Positions 8,688 to 18,189 are shown, counted from the stretch's first letter. The stretch: DNA of 64,000 bases from Aridibacter sp965216195 (GCA_965216195.1 OZ244151.1:1922001-1986000); one strand, 5' to 3'. Notes: generated from the sequence alone by a model not told the origin. Numbers and translations: made by a program.

Positions 8688-8780
8688 TTGTATTACAAGG
8701 ATTATGAATTTTTCATTTATGGCGGCCCCCCTTTTTCGTTTGAACGACTGTAAACGAAAAACTTGCTCAACAGGAGAAAG

Positions 8781-10775
8781 CTAGCTGGTCATCTTCACAA
8801 ATTCAGACTCGTTCATCGCACTGACCCCAAGCTCCTCTGCCTTCCTCAGTTTGGAGCCCGCGCGCTCACCCGCAACTAAATAATCCGTATTTTTGCTTAC
8901 GGAAGACGCTACCCGTCCGCCGCGTTCTTCAATTAGCTTTGCAGCCTCTGTGCGCGTGAAGTTCTCCAATTTGCCGGTTAAGACAAAAGTTTTCCCGACA
9001 AAGCGCTCGTCGAGATTTGCGGTTGCATCCGAATCAACTTCCATTTTTACGCCAGCTTTTTGCAGACGCATAATCACGTCCGCATTTCGTTCGTTGCGAA
9101 AATAGTCATATACGCTCCGGGCAACTGTTTCACCAATCTCTGGAATTTCGTCGAGTTCTTCGACGCTTGCTTCGGCGAGTTTTTCCATCGAACGAAAATG
9201 ATTTGAGAGGATTTTTGAATAGCGTTCGCCCACGTGGCGTATGTCCAAGCCGTACAGGAGCCTCTGAAAACCGCTCCCTTTGCTCTCGACAATTTGTTCG
9301 TAAACGTTGGTCGCTGATTTTTCAGCCATTCGTTCGAGGCTCGCGAGCGTTTCTACATCAAGCGAATAAAGATCGGCAACATCCTTAACGAGTTCTCCGT
9401 CAACCAACTGACGAATCAAAATACTTCCGAGCCCCTCGATGTCCATTGCTTTTCGCATCGCAAAATAGCCGATCCGACCCTTTACCTGAGCAGGGCAAAC
9501 GTAATTGGTACAACGAGTTACGGCTTCTCCTTCCGGGCGAATCGCGTCGAAACCGCAAACCGGACACTCGTCCGGAAACACGTAATCTTTTTCGCTTCCA
9601 ACGCGTTTTGATTCAACAACCTTTAGCACCTGCGGAATTATCTCGCCGCTCTTTTCGATTAAAACCGAGTCCCCAATTTTCACACCCAGACGCTCAATTT
9701 CATCTTCGTTATGGAGAGAGGCTCGTGAAACGGTCGTTCCCGCAAGTTCAACAGGTTCAAGGTTTGCGACGGGTGTGAGCGCCCCGGTTCGACCAACCTG
9801 AATCGAAATATTGTTCAACCGTGTCGTCGCCTGCATCGCCGGATATTTGTACGCAATCGCCCAACGAGGCGCTTTTGTAGTCGCGCCGAATTCATCCTGT
9901 AGTTCAGCTTGATTCACCTTCACGACCACGCCATCGATGTCGTAATCAAGCGACTCTTTTTTCGTCTCCATCTCATCACAAAACCCGATCACTTCGTCAA
10001 TATTTTTGCAGAGGCGTTTATTTGGATTGACGTTAAAACCAGCTTTTTCAAGCCACTCAAAATTTTCCCAGTGCGTTGCAAAAGCCTTTTGATTCCCGCT
10101 TAAAACGTCGTAGGGAAACATATCCAGCCGGCGCGAGGCAACGATTGCAGAATCGAGCATACGAATTGTGCCTGAAGCCGAATTGCGCGCATTTGCAAAC
10201 GCGTTTTCGCCGCGTTGGGCGAGATCTTCGTTTATTTTCTTAAAGACAGACTTCGCGATAAACGCCTCTCCGCGAACTTCGATTTCCGGTGGATAGTCGC
10301 CTTTTAATTTTAACGGGATCGAGCGAATCGTTTTCGCGTTGGGTGTGACGTCATCTCCCGTTTCACCGTCGCCCCGCGTCGCCCCCACTATCAAAATTCC
10401 GTTTTCGTAATGAAGCGAAAGACTCAAGCCGTCGATCTTAAGCTCAGCCACATATTCAAATTCGCGACCATCGGCAAGCTTTTGGCAACGCTCATCAAAC
10501 TTGCGCAGCTCATCTAAATTGTAAGAATTATCGAGGCTCATCATCGGCACGCGATGGGTAAAAGACATAAACCCTTCGGCTTTTCCACCGATGCGTTGGG
10601 TCGGGGAATCCGGCGTGACGAGTTCCGGATTCGCTTCTTCAAGCTCCTGCAAGCGGCTTAAGAGCTCGTCAAACTCAGCGTCCGAAATTTCCGGATCGCT
10701 CTTTTGATAATAAAGCTCGTTGTGATGATTTATTTCTTCACGGAGTTTTTTAATCTCCGCCCTAATTTTGCTCAT
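8781..10775 (-). CDS. ligA: NAD-dependent DNA ligase LigA
   Basis: This 664-residue enzyme joins nicked DNA using NAD+ in replication and repair. The N-terminal Ia domain carries the NAD contacts (HHNELYY, DSPTQRIGG). The adenylation domain has the nucleotidyl lysine Lys113 in AELKIDGLS. An OB domain, a four-cysteine zinc finger (CPVCG, then CTNYVC), helix-hairpin-helix repeats (GLDIRHVGERYSK, EIPEIGETVA) and a C-terminal BRCT domain (FVGKTFVLTGKLENFTR) follow in standard order and length. It is the last gene of a GNAT-Rieske-ligA run, with a 7-nt gap to the Rieske gene. That company is unusual, since ligA normally has replication or tRNA-related neighbours. Confidence 0.98.
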   Translation of the reverse strand: MSKIRAEIKKLREEINHHNELYYQKSDPEISDAEFDELLSRLQELEEANPELVTPDSPTQRIGGKAEGFMSFTHRVPMMSLDNSYNLDELRKFDERCQKLADGREFEYVAELKIDGLSLSLHYENGILIVGATRGDGETGDDVTPNAKTIRSIPLKLKGDYPPEIEVRGEAFIAKSVFKKINEDLAQRGENAFANARNSASGTIRMLDSAIVASRRLDMFPYDVLSGNQKAFATHWENFEWLEKAGFNVNPNKRLCKNIDEVIGFCDEMETKKESLDYDIDGVVVKVNQAELQDEFGATTKAPRWAIAYKYPAMQATTRLNNISIQVGRTGALTPVANLEPVELAGTTVSRASLHNEDEIERLGVKIGDSVLIEKSGEIIPQVLKVVESKRVGSEKDYVFPDECPVCGFDAIRPEGEAVTRCTNYVCPAQVKGRIGYFAMRKAMDIEGLGSILIRQLVDGELVKDVADLYSLDVETLASLERMAEKSATNVYEQIVESKGSGFQRLLYGLDIRHVGERYSKILSNHFRSMEKLAEASVEELDEIPEIGETVARSVYDYFRNERNADVIMRLQKAGVKMEVDSDATANLDERFVGKTFVLTGKLENFTRTEAAKLIEERGGRVASSVSKNTDYLVAGERAGSKLRKAEELGVSAMNESEFVKMTS

Positions 10776-10782
10776 TGCGCCT

Positions 10783-11808
10783 TCATTTGTTCATAAATTC
10801 CGCGATCAAGCGATGAAAATGATGAGTTCCCTGCTCACGTGTTGGAGAATAACGTCCGCGATCATAAAAACGCGATTTGATTCCCTTTTGCACCGACTCG
10901 ACAACCGCCTGATCTTCCAATTCTACCGTATCCAGATCGGCTCCGGCCCCTTTCCCAACTGCCGATTCATCGTTAACAAGAGTGAAATATTTCACTACTG
11001 TTTGATCCGGTTTCTTTGGCTCAACAACGTTCACCGAAATCCCCCACGGATAAAAATTAAACATCATATTTGGAAATACAAAAAAGTAGCGTGCCGCCAA
11101 TTCACCCGTTTCGTCAAACCCGGTTTGCAAACTCGAATAGCGAAAAATTTCCGTCGTGTAACTCCCGTAATCAATCTCGCGGTTGAGCGATTTATGTACA
11201 AATGGGATATGAAACCCCTCCAGGTAATTCTCGCAATAGAGTGCCCAGTGAGCTTTAACGTCATAGTTCTTTTCCGAAACAAGCCGTAGATTTGCAAAAT
11301 CAAAGCCGTTAGTGACTTTATCCATTTCGCCAGTGAAATCATAAAGCGGCATGGCCCCGCTGAGTGAAACAAAAATGAAATCCCGCCAAACCTCGGAAGT
11401 GACTTTCGTCAAATGATCCTGTTTGCTCGGAAAATCCTCCACACCCTCAAACTCAGGCATCGACTCAAACTTTCCATTTAGATCAAAACAGCGGCCATGA
11501 TATCCGCATTTGATTCCCTTCTTTTTGCAACTTTCCCCGACGAGGATGTTTCCGCGGTGAGTGCAAACATTAGAAAGGCAATGGAAATCTCTTCCCGAAT
11601 CGCGGCTCAAAAGCAGCGGTTCGTCCAGAAAGTCTTCCAGCAACTTGAATGGCCTCAAATTCTCTACGCCGGCTGCGATTCCAACGACCTGCCAAGTCTT
11701 CTCAAAAACCTTTCTTTTGGAATCTTCGAAGTGCCTTTCATCCACATAGAATTCCGCCGAGAGCGTTTTCGCCTCTCTGATATTAGAATCGATTTCAAAA
11801 ATGCTCAT
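10783..11808 (-). CDS. Rieske non-heme iron oxygenase, large (alpha) subunit
   Basis: This 341-residue cytoplasmic oxygenase resembles the choline/carnitine monooxygenase branch. The Rieske [2Fe-2S] ligands are CTH at Cys82/His84 and CGYH at Cys101/His104. The mononuclear iron histidines are His200 and His205 in ENYLEGFHIPFVH. An acidic C-terminal segment (VELEDQAVVESVQKG) and the closing EQGTHHFHRLIAEF also match this branch. The reductase component is not encoded nearby. The gene lies 33 nt after a GNAT gene and 7 nt before ligA. The substrate cannot be told from sequence; quaternary amines are one possibility. Confidence 0.9.
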   Translation of the reverse strand: MSIFEIDSNIREAKTLSAEFYVDERHFEDSKRKVFEKTWQVVGIAAGVENLRPFKLLEDFLDEPLLLSRDSGRDFHCLSNVCTHRGNILVGESCKKKGIKCGYHGRCFDLNGKFESMPEFEGVEDFPSKQDHLTKVTSEVWRDFIFVSLSGAMPLYDFTGEMDKVTNGFDFANLRLVSEKNYDVKAHWALYCENYLEGFHIPFVHKSLNREIDYGSYTTEIFRYSSLQTGFDETGELAARYFFVFPNMMFNFYPWGISVNVVEPKKPDQTVVKYFTLVNDESAVGKGAGADLDTVELEDQAVVESVQKGIKSRFYDRGRYSPTREQGTHHFHRLIAEFMNK

Positions 11809-11841
11809 ACAGAATTCACAAACCGTTAATACGACTTCACA

Positions 11842-12573
11842 CTAATAAAACAAGAACTCGGGTTTCTCGGCTGAACGTCTAAACCTTGTACACACAAGAT
11901 TTTGCGCAAAGGCTTCATCAAATTCGCTTCGAATACGAGCCTGTTCGGCAATAGCTTTTTCCGGGCTCTCCGTTACCAAAGTGTTCCAGTCGTTCAATGT
12001 CGTGACACTAATTTTCGAGGTCTCCGGTTGCTCATCGAATTCGCCAGCGGAAAGTTTTTCTACTCGCTCAGAGTCGATTTCCCACTCCGCAAAAAGCCTG
12101 TCGCTCGGGATCCCAATTGTCTTATTTGCCGCGTAATCCGTTCCGTAAAAATTTGACTGATATTCACGCACAATCGCCCCTAGTTTTTCCAGATTGAAAA
12201 ACGCGTTTCGTGCCTGAACCGGCTGAAAGGTCCATTTTATAAGTTTTACGCCCTCTTTAAGCGCGCGTTTTCTCTGAGCCCATTTTAGCCCCGATCCAAT
12301 CCCGTAATTTTGATAATCCTTATCGACCGCGGTCATATGGGAGTAAAATATCTTTTCGTTTCCGCGAAATGCGGTGACGGACAGGACAAATCCGACCATC
12401 TTTTCATCATGAAACGCACCGAGTGTAAAACCGCCGGCATGCCGGGTAACAATCAGATGCCTCACCGGAGAAATCTCTACTTCAGGTAGATTAAATACCG
12501 CTCGCTGGAGTCTCACGCAACCGGAAAGCTCCCCCGGCGAAACGCATTCTCGAATTTCGATTTCTTCTCTCAT
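11842..12573 (-). CDS. GNAT-family N-acetyltransferase (COG3375-like)
   Basis: A 243-residue protein with a GNAT core. Beta strands around GGFTLGAFHDEKMVGFVLSV lead to TAVDKDYQNYGIGSGLKWAQR, the acetyl-CoA pyrophosphate loop (Q/R-x-x-G-x-G/A in the form QNYGIGS). The long C-terminal half with FNLEKLGAIVREYQSNFYG and YAANKTIGIPSDRLFAEWEI matches the COG3375 group of predicted acetyltransferases. The substrate is unknown. It is first in the run that continues with the Rieske oxygenase and ligA. A role beside the oxygenase, modifying its product or substrate, is speculation from adjacency. Confidence 0.85.
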   Translation of the reverse strand: MREEIEIRECVSPGELSGCVRLQRAVFNLPEVEISPVRHLIVTRHAGGFTLGAFHDEKMVGFVLSVTAFRGNEKIFYSHMTAVDKDYQNYGIGSGLKWAQRKRALKEGVKLIKWTFQPVQARNAFFNLEKLGAIVREYQSNFYGTDYAANKTIGIPSDRLFAEWEIDSERVEKLSAGEFDEQPETSKISVTTLNDWNTLVTESPEKAIAEQARIRSEFDEAFAQNLVCTRFRRSAEKPEFLFY

Positions 12574-12738
12574 CTGGTAAACATTGGTCTGATTTTAATG
12601 ACAAGGAAACTTTCGCAATTAAGCCTCCGCGTGTCAAACACAATAAAAAAGACGCGATCTGTCGTAAAATCGTTACATCAAACTCCTACTTTTGGTATCA
12701 TATAGGAGGATTTCCTGCCCTGCTCCTATCTTTGCCAA

Positions 12739-14331
12739 ATGAGTTCGCAAAACCAGTTAGAAATTGAAGGGACGATTCAGAAGTACGTCTGCGCCGAGAT
12801 TTTCGCCGAGATATTCCAAGCGAAATTTAGCGGCTCGCTGCGTCTATCGAATGATGCGCTCAAAGTAAACGCCTACTTTGACGAAGGCAAAGTTGTTTTT
12901 GCGGTATCTAACTCAAAGAAGCATCGTTTGTTTGAGATTCTTTTGAGCGAAAACGCGATCCCCAAAGAGAAGATTGTCGAGATCGAGGGTTTTACGCACG
13001 ATCTTCATCTCGCAAAGAAATTGGTCGAAGAAAACCTTCTGACGAAACGGGTAGTCGATTCAATCTTTTCTATTCAAATAAAGCAAATCCTGAGGACGGT
13101 TTGGTCTTGGGAGACGGGAAAGTGGCAATTCAGCCCGCTCGCGCGGGCGAAAGAGGGGATTAAATTCGAAGTTGAGCTCGATTCCCTCCTCAGAAAACAA
13201 GCCGAATCTATATCGACCGATGATGTACTCGGGCGTTTTAAAAGTTTGACCGAGTCTTTCTCTCTATCGTCTGACAATACTGATATCGAAAGCTTGAATC
13301 CTGACCCGAAAGAAGCGTTTCTGCTCTCAAGGCTCGGAAGCGACACCCTGACTGTAGATGAGCTGCGTTCGATGAGCGGACTTTCAAGCGAAGAACTATT
13401 CGTGATCCTATACCAATTATGGATGGGTGGAATCGTCAAACGCAAAAACTGGAATCCAACATTCAAGGAAGAAGATCAGGAAAAAATCGCTAATGCCAAA
13501 CTCACGCTGAAGCGATCAGCTACGTCCTTTGAAGAGGAGCAAGAAAAGGCGCAAAAGGAAAAGGAAATCGCAGAAGAGGAAGAAAGAGCAAGAGAAGAGG
13601 CCGAGCAAAAAGAAAAAGCCAAAAAAGCTAAAAACATTCCTCTGGATGATTATTTAAAAAGGGTTGAAGATGCCGTTACACACTATGAGATGTTCGGCGT
13701 AAATCCGGACGCAAAAATTGCAAAGATTAAGAAGGCATATTTCAGCTATGCAAAGCGTTTCCACCCCGATCTATTTTACAAAAAGGTCGATGACAAAAAA
13801 CACCGCCGGATCCAGGATGCGTTTACGGAAATTGCGCGCGCCTACGATACATTGAAAGACAAAGACGCACGCGAGATATACGACTTTAAGTTGCGAAAAG
13901 TGATCGAAGCCTCCAAAAATAAGGATAAAACTATGGAGGATTTGGATGAATCGTTTGAAGCTCACAAAAGTTTGGGAGAGGCGAAGAAACAGTTTGATCA
14001 TGGATATCAGCTCCTAGATTCGAATAAACCGTCCGAAGCTCTTCCCTTTCTGGAACGCGCCGCGAAGCTCGACGACGAAAATGCTCGCTATCACGCGTTT
14101 TTTGGGAAAGCCCTTTCCTATGACAGCAGCAACCGGCATCAAGCAGAGTCAGAACTCCAGACAGCGGTAAGAAAAAGTCCTCGAAACACCACCTATCGTT
14201 TTATGCTTGCCAAACTATACGCCGACATAGGCCTGTCCGCACGAGCGAGCGCTGAGCTAAATAAGGTCCTTAATATCGACGCCGACCATGAAGATGCAAG
14301 GTCTTTGCTCGACAGCCTGACCGATAAATAG
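12739..14331 (+). CDS. DUF4388 - J-domain - TPR fusion protein
   Basis: A 530-residue cytoplasmic protein with three parts. Residues about 5-230 form a DUF4388 (PatA-like N-terminal) region with GSLRLSNDALKVNAYFDEGKVVFA, a module common in gliding and signalling proteins. A Glu/Lys-rich coiled coil (about 250-300) follows. A J-domain (about 310-380) has the HPD tripeptide in YAKRFHPDLFYK and should stimulate an Hsp70 partner. The C-terminus (about 400-530) holds TPRs (ALPFLERAAKLDDENARYHAFFGKAL). DUF4388-DnaJ-TPR fusions are known in delta-proteobacterial and acidobacterial genomes. No dnaK is nearby. It is likely a regulated co-chaperone or scaffold. Confidence 0.88.
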   Translation: MSSQNQLEIEGTIQKYVCAEIFAEIFQAKFSGSLRLSNDALKVNAYFDEGKVVFAVSNSKKHRLFEILLSENAIPKEKIVEIEGFTHDLHLAKKLVEENLLTKRVVDSIFSIQIKQILRTVWSWETGKWQFSPLARAKEGIKFEVELDSLLRKQAESISTDDVLGRFKSLTESFSLSSDNTDIESLNPDPKEAFLLSRLGSDTLTVDELRSMSGLSSEELFVILYQLWMGGIVKRKNWNPTFKEEDQEKIANAKLTLKRSATSFEEEQEKAQKEKEIAEEEERAREEAEQKEKAKKAKNIPLDDYLKRVEDAVTHYEMFGVNPDAKIAKIKKAYFSYAKRFHPDLFYKKVDDKKHRRIQDAFTEIARAYDTLKDKDAREIYDFKLRKVIEASKNKDKTMEDLDESFEAHKSLGEAKKQFDHGYQLLDSNKPSEALPFLERAAKLDDENARYHAFFGKALSYDSSNRHQAESELQTAVRKSPRNTTYRFMLAKLYADIGLSARASAELNKVLNIDADHEDARSLLDSLTDK

Positions 14332-14448
14332 TAAAAATAACGAGGAAATTTAGCTCAATTGGCATTTTATAGAATTGGGTCGAAACATCGTTAGGATAAT
14401 TGTCTAAATCCGCTCAGCCTGTTTGGGTTGAGGGTTAGTCGTTTATTT

Positions 14449-15066
14449 ATGTCAGTTCCGGAAAGAGCACCTTCAGAAAATGTCGATATCGATAGCAGGC
14501 TCATTACGTCCGCTGAAGCAATCGATCAGTTTGAAGGTTACCCAAATCCGCATGCGTTTAGGATTGCACGGATCGCTGATGCGATTGCAGTGAAATTCGA
14601 AATGGGTACGCATGACAGACGTTCGCTTATGCAAGCGGCATTGCTCCACGATGTCGGCGAAATGGTGATGGATCGCGATTATCTGAAAGCTAATCGAACC
14701 CTCACTCCACAAGAGCGAGCTGATATGCAGCGGCATCCTGTAATCGGAGAGCAAGAAACGGCAAAACGCGGTTTAGGACGAGCGGTCCAATTAATTGTTC
14801 GATGGCATCATGAATGGTGGAATGGATCCGGTTATCCTGACGGTCTTAAGGGAAGCACAATTCCGCTTGGAGCACGTATCTTGAGAGTTTCTGACACTTA
14901 CGCGGCGATGACCGACTCGCGCCCGCACAGCGTCCCGATTTCTTCTTCCGAAGCAGAACGGTATCTGGCCGAGTGGGCTGGAATCGAATTTGATCCCCAT
15001 GTAGTTAAAGTGTTTTTGTCGTTAACCGGTGTGGATGAACTGGCCTCGTATGCAGATGATGACTAA
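14449..15066 (+). CDS. HD-GYP domain phosphodiesterase-like protein
   Basis: A 205-residue protein made almost only of an HD-GYP domain, the fold that hydrolyses cyclic di-GMP. The HD pair is in LLHDVGEMVMD. The second metal block is RWHHEWWNGSGYPDGLKG, which carries the GYP triplet. ILRVSDTYAAMTDSRPH matches the usual D-x-Y/F-D-A-[ML]-[TS] region with a variant D-T-Y-A-A-M-T. The ATG at 14449 was chosen over a TTG 21 nt earlier because family homology begins after it. There is no sensor domain. It is 15 nt upstream of an unknown gene on the same strand, so the two are probably cotranscribed. Confidence 0.88.
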   Translation: MSVPERAPSENVDIDSRLITSAEAIDQFEGYPNPHAFRIARIADAIAVKFEMGTHDRRSLMQAALLHDVGEMVMDRDYLKANRTLTPQERADMQRHPVIGEQETAKRGLGRAVQLIVRWHHEWWNGSGYPDGLKGSTIPLGARILRVSDTYAAMTDSRPHSVPISSSEAERYLAEWAGIEFDPHVVKVFLSLTGVDELASYADDD

Positions 15067-15081
15067 CCGTTTTTGATTTCT

Positions 15082-16014
15082 ATGGTCAAGAGTTCTAACA
15101 ATTTACCCACTTCGTGGCTCGCTTTTGAGCTTAACGTATTGCGTCGTCTTGAGTTTGAATCGGTATCGATTCCGTTTTTATCAAACCCGAGACTTGGCAA
15201 AACGCTGAAGGAATGGAATATCAGAGTTTTGGCAAACAATCCGCTCAAATCAGTTTATGCTGACGCTGTCGCCGATATTGAAAATAATAGCGAAACTCTT
15301 TCCGCCGATGAAATAGAAATTGTGCTTGAAGATGCTTATGTGCCGCAATACAAACTTCGGAATGAAGCATTGCGAAACTGGTTTTCTGAAGCGGACGCCT
15401 GGTGGTTTGATAACGTCAGAGGCAACATTGCAAAACTCCAGTCGCCGCAGGCAAAGGCAATTGCCTTGAGTATAGGAATGAAGGTTGGCGATTACGCTCA
15501 GTCCTTCGATGACCAAACTCTTGAACTCAGACAACCCTTCTCGAAAGTTTATCGCAAGCTATGGAATCAGACGCACGAGCCGATAAACAACGGCAAAAAC
15601 AATAAGTGCGATAATAAGCTCGCTGGAGAATTCACCGCCGAAAATTACACGGATTTGCTGTTCCTTAAACTTCCGTCCGCCAGCAAACAACCGCTAAAAG
15701 CCTCTTTGGGAGCGGACGCTTGGCGCGAAGAATGGGTGCGTGGAAATGATCTCTTTTGGCAGGAACTCGAACGCTCTCAGCGTGGCAAATTAGGGTCTCG
15801 GATTGAAACAAAATCGCAATATCTAAACCTAATTGCGGAATTGTTTAAAACCGCTCAACATATCGATCAGTGGGCTATCGAACACGTCGAAGATGGATTC
15901 ATCCAAACCCAGGATATCGTCGAGGCTATCAGCGAGGTTCGCATGGTTGATACCATTTTCTCAAAGGATTTTTCCGAGTTGATGGGCGTCAAAGCAGTTA
16001 TAATCACCGCCTAA
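15082..16014 (+). CDS. Hypothetical protein, 310 aa
   Basis: I do not recognise this protein with confidence. It is soluble, with no signal peptide, rich in Trp and in charged helices (RNWFSEADAWWFDNVRGN, ALSIGMKVGDYAQSFD). A middle segment contains NNGKNNKCDNK followed by a hydrophobic strand LLFLKLP, and the C-terminal third is helical. The ATG at 15082 was preferred to a TTG at 15073. It follows the HD-GYP gene by 15 nt on the same strand, which suggests a shared transcript. The WWFDNVRGN...GDY pattern recalls nucleic-acid enzymes, but no catalytic motif can be pointed to. It is a real gene of unknown function. Confidence 0.75.
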   Translation: MVKSSNNLPTSWLAFELNVLRRLEFESVSIPFLSNPRLGKTLKEWNIRVLANNPLKSVYADAVADIENNSETLSADEIEIVLEDAYVPQYKLRNEALRNWFSEADAWWFDNVRGNIAKLQSPQAKAIALSIGMKVGDYAQSFDDQTLELRQPFSKVYRKLWNQTHEPINNGKNNKCDNKLAGEFTAENYTDLLFLKLPSASKQPLKASLGADAWREEWVRGNDLFWQELERSQRGKLGSRIETKSQYLNLIAELFKTAQHIDQWAIEHVEDGFIQTQDIVEAISEVRMVDTIFSKDFSELMGVKAVIITA

Positions 16015-16067
16015 CCCAAACCTGAGTTCCCGGCTAAATGACCCGCAATTCCTTGCCTAACGTATTC

Positions 16068-17339
16068 CTAGTCACCTTTGCTTCTCAAGAGCCATACGAC
16101 ACCGGAGCACCCCGAAACCAATCCAGCGATCACGGTTGTCATTTGGGCAGACATCACCGTTAGCGCCAATCCGGCTAACAAACTCGCTATTCCAAACATC
16201 GTAATTTCAGCTCCGCGATCCAGCGTAGAGATCCTGCCGCGAATCCGATCCGGGAGAGACCTTTGAAACATCGTTTCCTGAACAGAGTATTCGGCGCTTA
16301 CCAAAACCCTCGACAAGAACACAAACACGGCAACAAGCCACAAACTTGGCATCAAACCGCCAAGCGCAAAAAGCACTCCGTGTAAAATTAGCGCCCAGCC
16401 AATAAACGGACGCATTATTCCCTTTCGCTCAACAAAGGTACCCACCCTGTGTGCAATAAAAACACCAATCGACAGACCGATGCCGTTCACGGTCATCAAG
16501 ATTGAATAGACGAGATCTGTGCTCATTTCGCCGCCGGAAAAAACGTTTACTGTGAGGCCTTCGAAAACGATATTCGTCGCGCCGCCTCCGGCAGCCCAGA
16601 TTACGTTCATTAAAAGGATCGTCAGGGCAAACGGAGTTTTCAACGTATACTCAACTCCTTCCCTGATCTCTTCAAAAAAGCTCGTCTTTCCCTTCTCCAG
16701 AATTTCTAAACGCCTCTCTTCCGGGCTCATTTCGCGCATCGATTCGGTGGGTATCAGCCAGATCGAGATTGCAGAGATGAAAAATGACGCTGAGTTTATA
16801 ATAAACGCGACTTTGTAACCAAAAATCGCCGCCGCCAAACCCCCGAAGGCAGCGCCAACCGCCATAAGCACAAACCGCGTTGAAAACATCAATGCAGTTC
16901 CCGAAAGCAAACCCTCATTGCCGGTTATATTGGGCATCGCGGCATTCTTTGCTCCTTCGAAAAATGCCGATGAACCTGAAACCAGAATCGAAGCAACGAA
17001 AACAATCCATAGGTCTTCTCGAGTCGATGCAAGCAGGAATATCAGAGCAAAAAGACCCCGCAGAATGTCTGAAACCAAAAGAATTGTCTTCCTGGAAAAA
17101 CGGTCTGCGAGAGCACCGGCGATCGGGTTTAACACGGCGAAGGGAATCGTTCGAAGGGCGACGTAAATACCGGCTGCGATTGGAGATTCATTGGTGATAA
17201 CGCGGATCAACCCCAATGCCGCGAGAAAGTTAAACCAATTCCCGAGCTCGGAAACGGTTTGTCCCCACAGAAGATTTCTAAAGTTTCTGTTTTGGGAAAT
17301 AAGCTCCCAATAAGACAGGTTCATAAATAAATCCATCAA
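16068..17339 (-). CDS. MFS transporter, DHA3 type (putative exporter)
   Basis: A 423-residue inner-membrane protein with about 12 hydrophobic segments. It begins with the DHA3 pattern FRNLLWGQTVSELGNWF and the loop 2-3 motif GALADRFSRKTILLVSD (MFS motif A). A long central loop (about residues 200-235, MSPEERRLEILEKGK) separates the two halves. The second half includes VERKGIMRPF and RIRGRISTLDRGAEITMFG, typical of EntS-like exporters. The likely role is proton-driven export of a small molecule. It is convergent with the preceding plus-strand gene, which ends 53 nt away. The substrate is unknown. Confidence 0.9.
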   Translation of the reverse strand: MMDLFMNLSYWELISQNRNFRNLLWGQTVSELGNWFNFLAALGLIRVITNESPIAAGIYVALRTIPFAVLNPIAGALADRFSRKTILLVSDILRGLFALIFLLASTREDLWIVFVASILVSGSSAFFEGAKNAAMPNITGNEGLLSGTALMFSTRFVLMAVGAAFGGLAAAIFGYKVAFIINSASFFISAISIWLIPTESMREMSPEERRLEILEKGKTSFFEEIREGVEYTLKTPFALTILLMNVIWAAGGGATNIVFEGLTVNVFSGGEMSTDLVYSILMTVNGIGLSIGVFIAHRVGTFVERKGIMRPFIGWALILHGVLFALGGLMPSLWLVAVFVFLSRVLVSAEYSVQETMFQRSLPDRIRGRISTLDRGAEITMFGIASLLAGLALTVMSAQMTTVIAGLVSGCSGVVWLLRSKGD

Positions 17340-17397
17340 AAAAACCGTCAGGCTCAGTTCCTAACGGCTTTTTCAACAAGAGAGTTTAGCTTTGGAA

Positions 17398-18189
17398 TCA
17401 TTTACCCCTAAATTCTGGTGCGCGCTTTTCGAAAAATGCCTGAACGCCTTCCTTAAAATCATCTGCCCTTCCGGATTCAATCTGAAGCTCATGTTCGAGT
17501 CTAAGTTGAGAAGCAAGATCATTAGAGAATGTCGCGTTAAGCATTTTCTTGATACGTCCGATCGACGCCGTCGGCATTTTCGAAAGCCTTCCGGCAAACT
17601 CCTTAGCCGTTTGCTTTAGTTTGTCGCCCGGCACTACTCGATTAATCATCCCAATCTCATAAGCCCGCGCCGCCGGAATGATATCTCCCGTCATAAAAAG
17701 TTCGGCAGCCAGTTTGTTTCCAACGGCCCTCGGCAAGAAAAAACTGCCCCCACAATCCGGAGACAAACCGATTTTCACAAAAGCCTCGTTAAAACTCGTC
17801 TCTTCCGAGGCTACAACCAAATCGCAAGCGAGAACGAAATTTGTCCCGGCGCCCGCGCAAATGCCGTTTACCGCTGCGATAAATGGAATTGGTGTCTCTC
17901 TGATAAGCAGGATCACCTTGTGAAGTGCCTCAAGCGGTTCTTCTAAAAATGCCTCAATCCGACCTTCCTTTTCCCACATTGAATGCATCTCGCGCAAATC
18001 ACCGCCGGCGCAAAATGCCCGTCCCGCACCCGTCAAAACAACGGCACGCGCCTTATCTTGAATCGCTTTTTCTATCGCAGAAAAAAGATCCATGGTCAGC
18101 TGCAGCGAAAGCGCATTTAAAGCGTCCGGCCGATTCAACGTTATCAGCGAAACGTCTTCATTTAACTCATATTCAACAGTTTCAAACAT
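17398..18189 (-). CDS. Enoyl-CoA hydratase/isomerase family protein
   Basis: This 263-residue crotonase-fold protein should act on an acyl-CoA. The oxyanion-hole segments are visible as VVLTGAGRAFCAGGDLREM and FIAAVNGICAGAGTNFVLACDLV. The position of one usual catalytic glutamate is filled within ASEETSFNEAFVKIGLSPD, with GCGGSF-type glycine contacts represented by CGGSFFLPRAVG. Length and the C-terminal helix layout (FKEGVQAFFEKRAPEF) are standard. Hydratase, isomerase and related activities cannot be separated by eye. It lies 58 nt upstream of the MFS gene on the same strand. Confidence 0.9.
   Translation of the reverse strand: MFETVEYELNEDVSLITLNRPDALNALSLQLTMDLFSAIEKAIQDKARAVVLTGAGRAFCAGGDLREMHSMWEKEGRIEAFLEEPLEALHKVILLIRETPIPFIAAVNGICAGAGTNFVLACDLVVASEETSFNEAFVKIGLSPDCGGSFFLPRAVGNKLAAELFMTGDIIPAARAYEIGMINRVVPGDKLKQTAKEFAGRLSKMPTASIGRIKKMLNATFSNDLASQLRLEHELQIESGRADDFKEGVQAFFEKRAPEFRGK

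Noticed and set aside
12673..12701. Possible TTACAT-17-TATCAT promoter before the DUF4388-J-domain gene
   Set aside because: The -35 matches consensus at too few positions to report as a feature.
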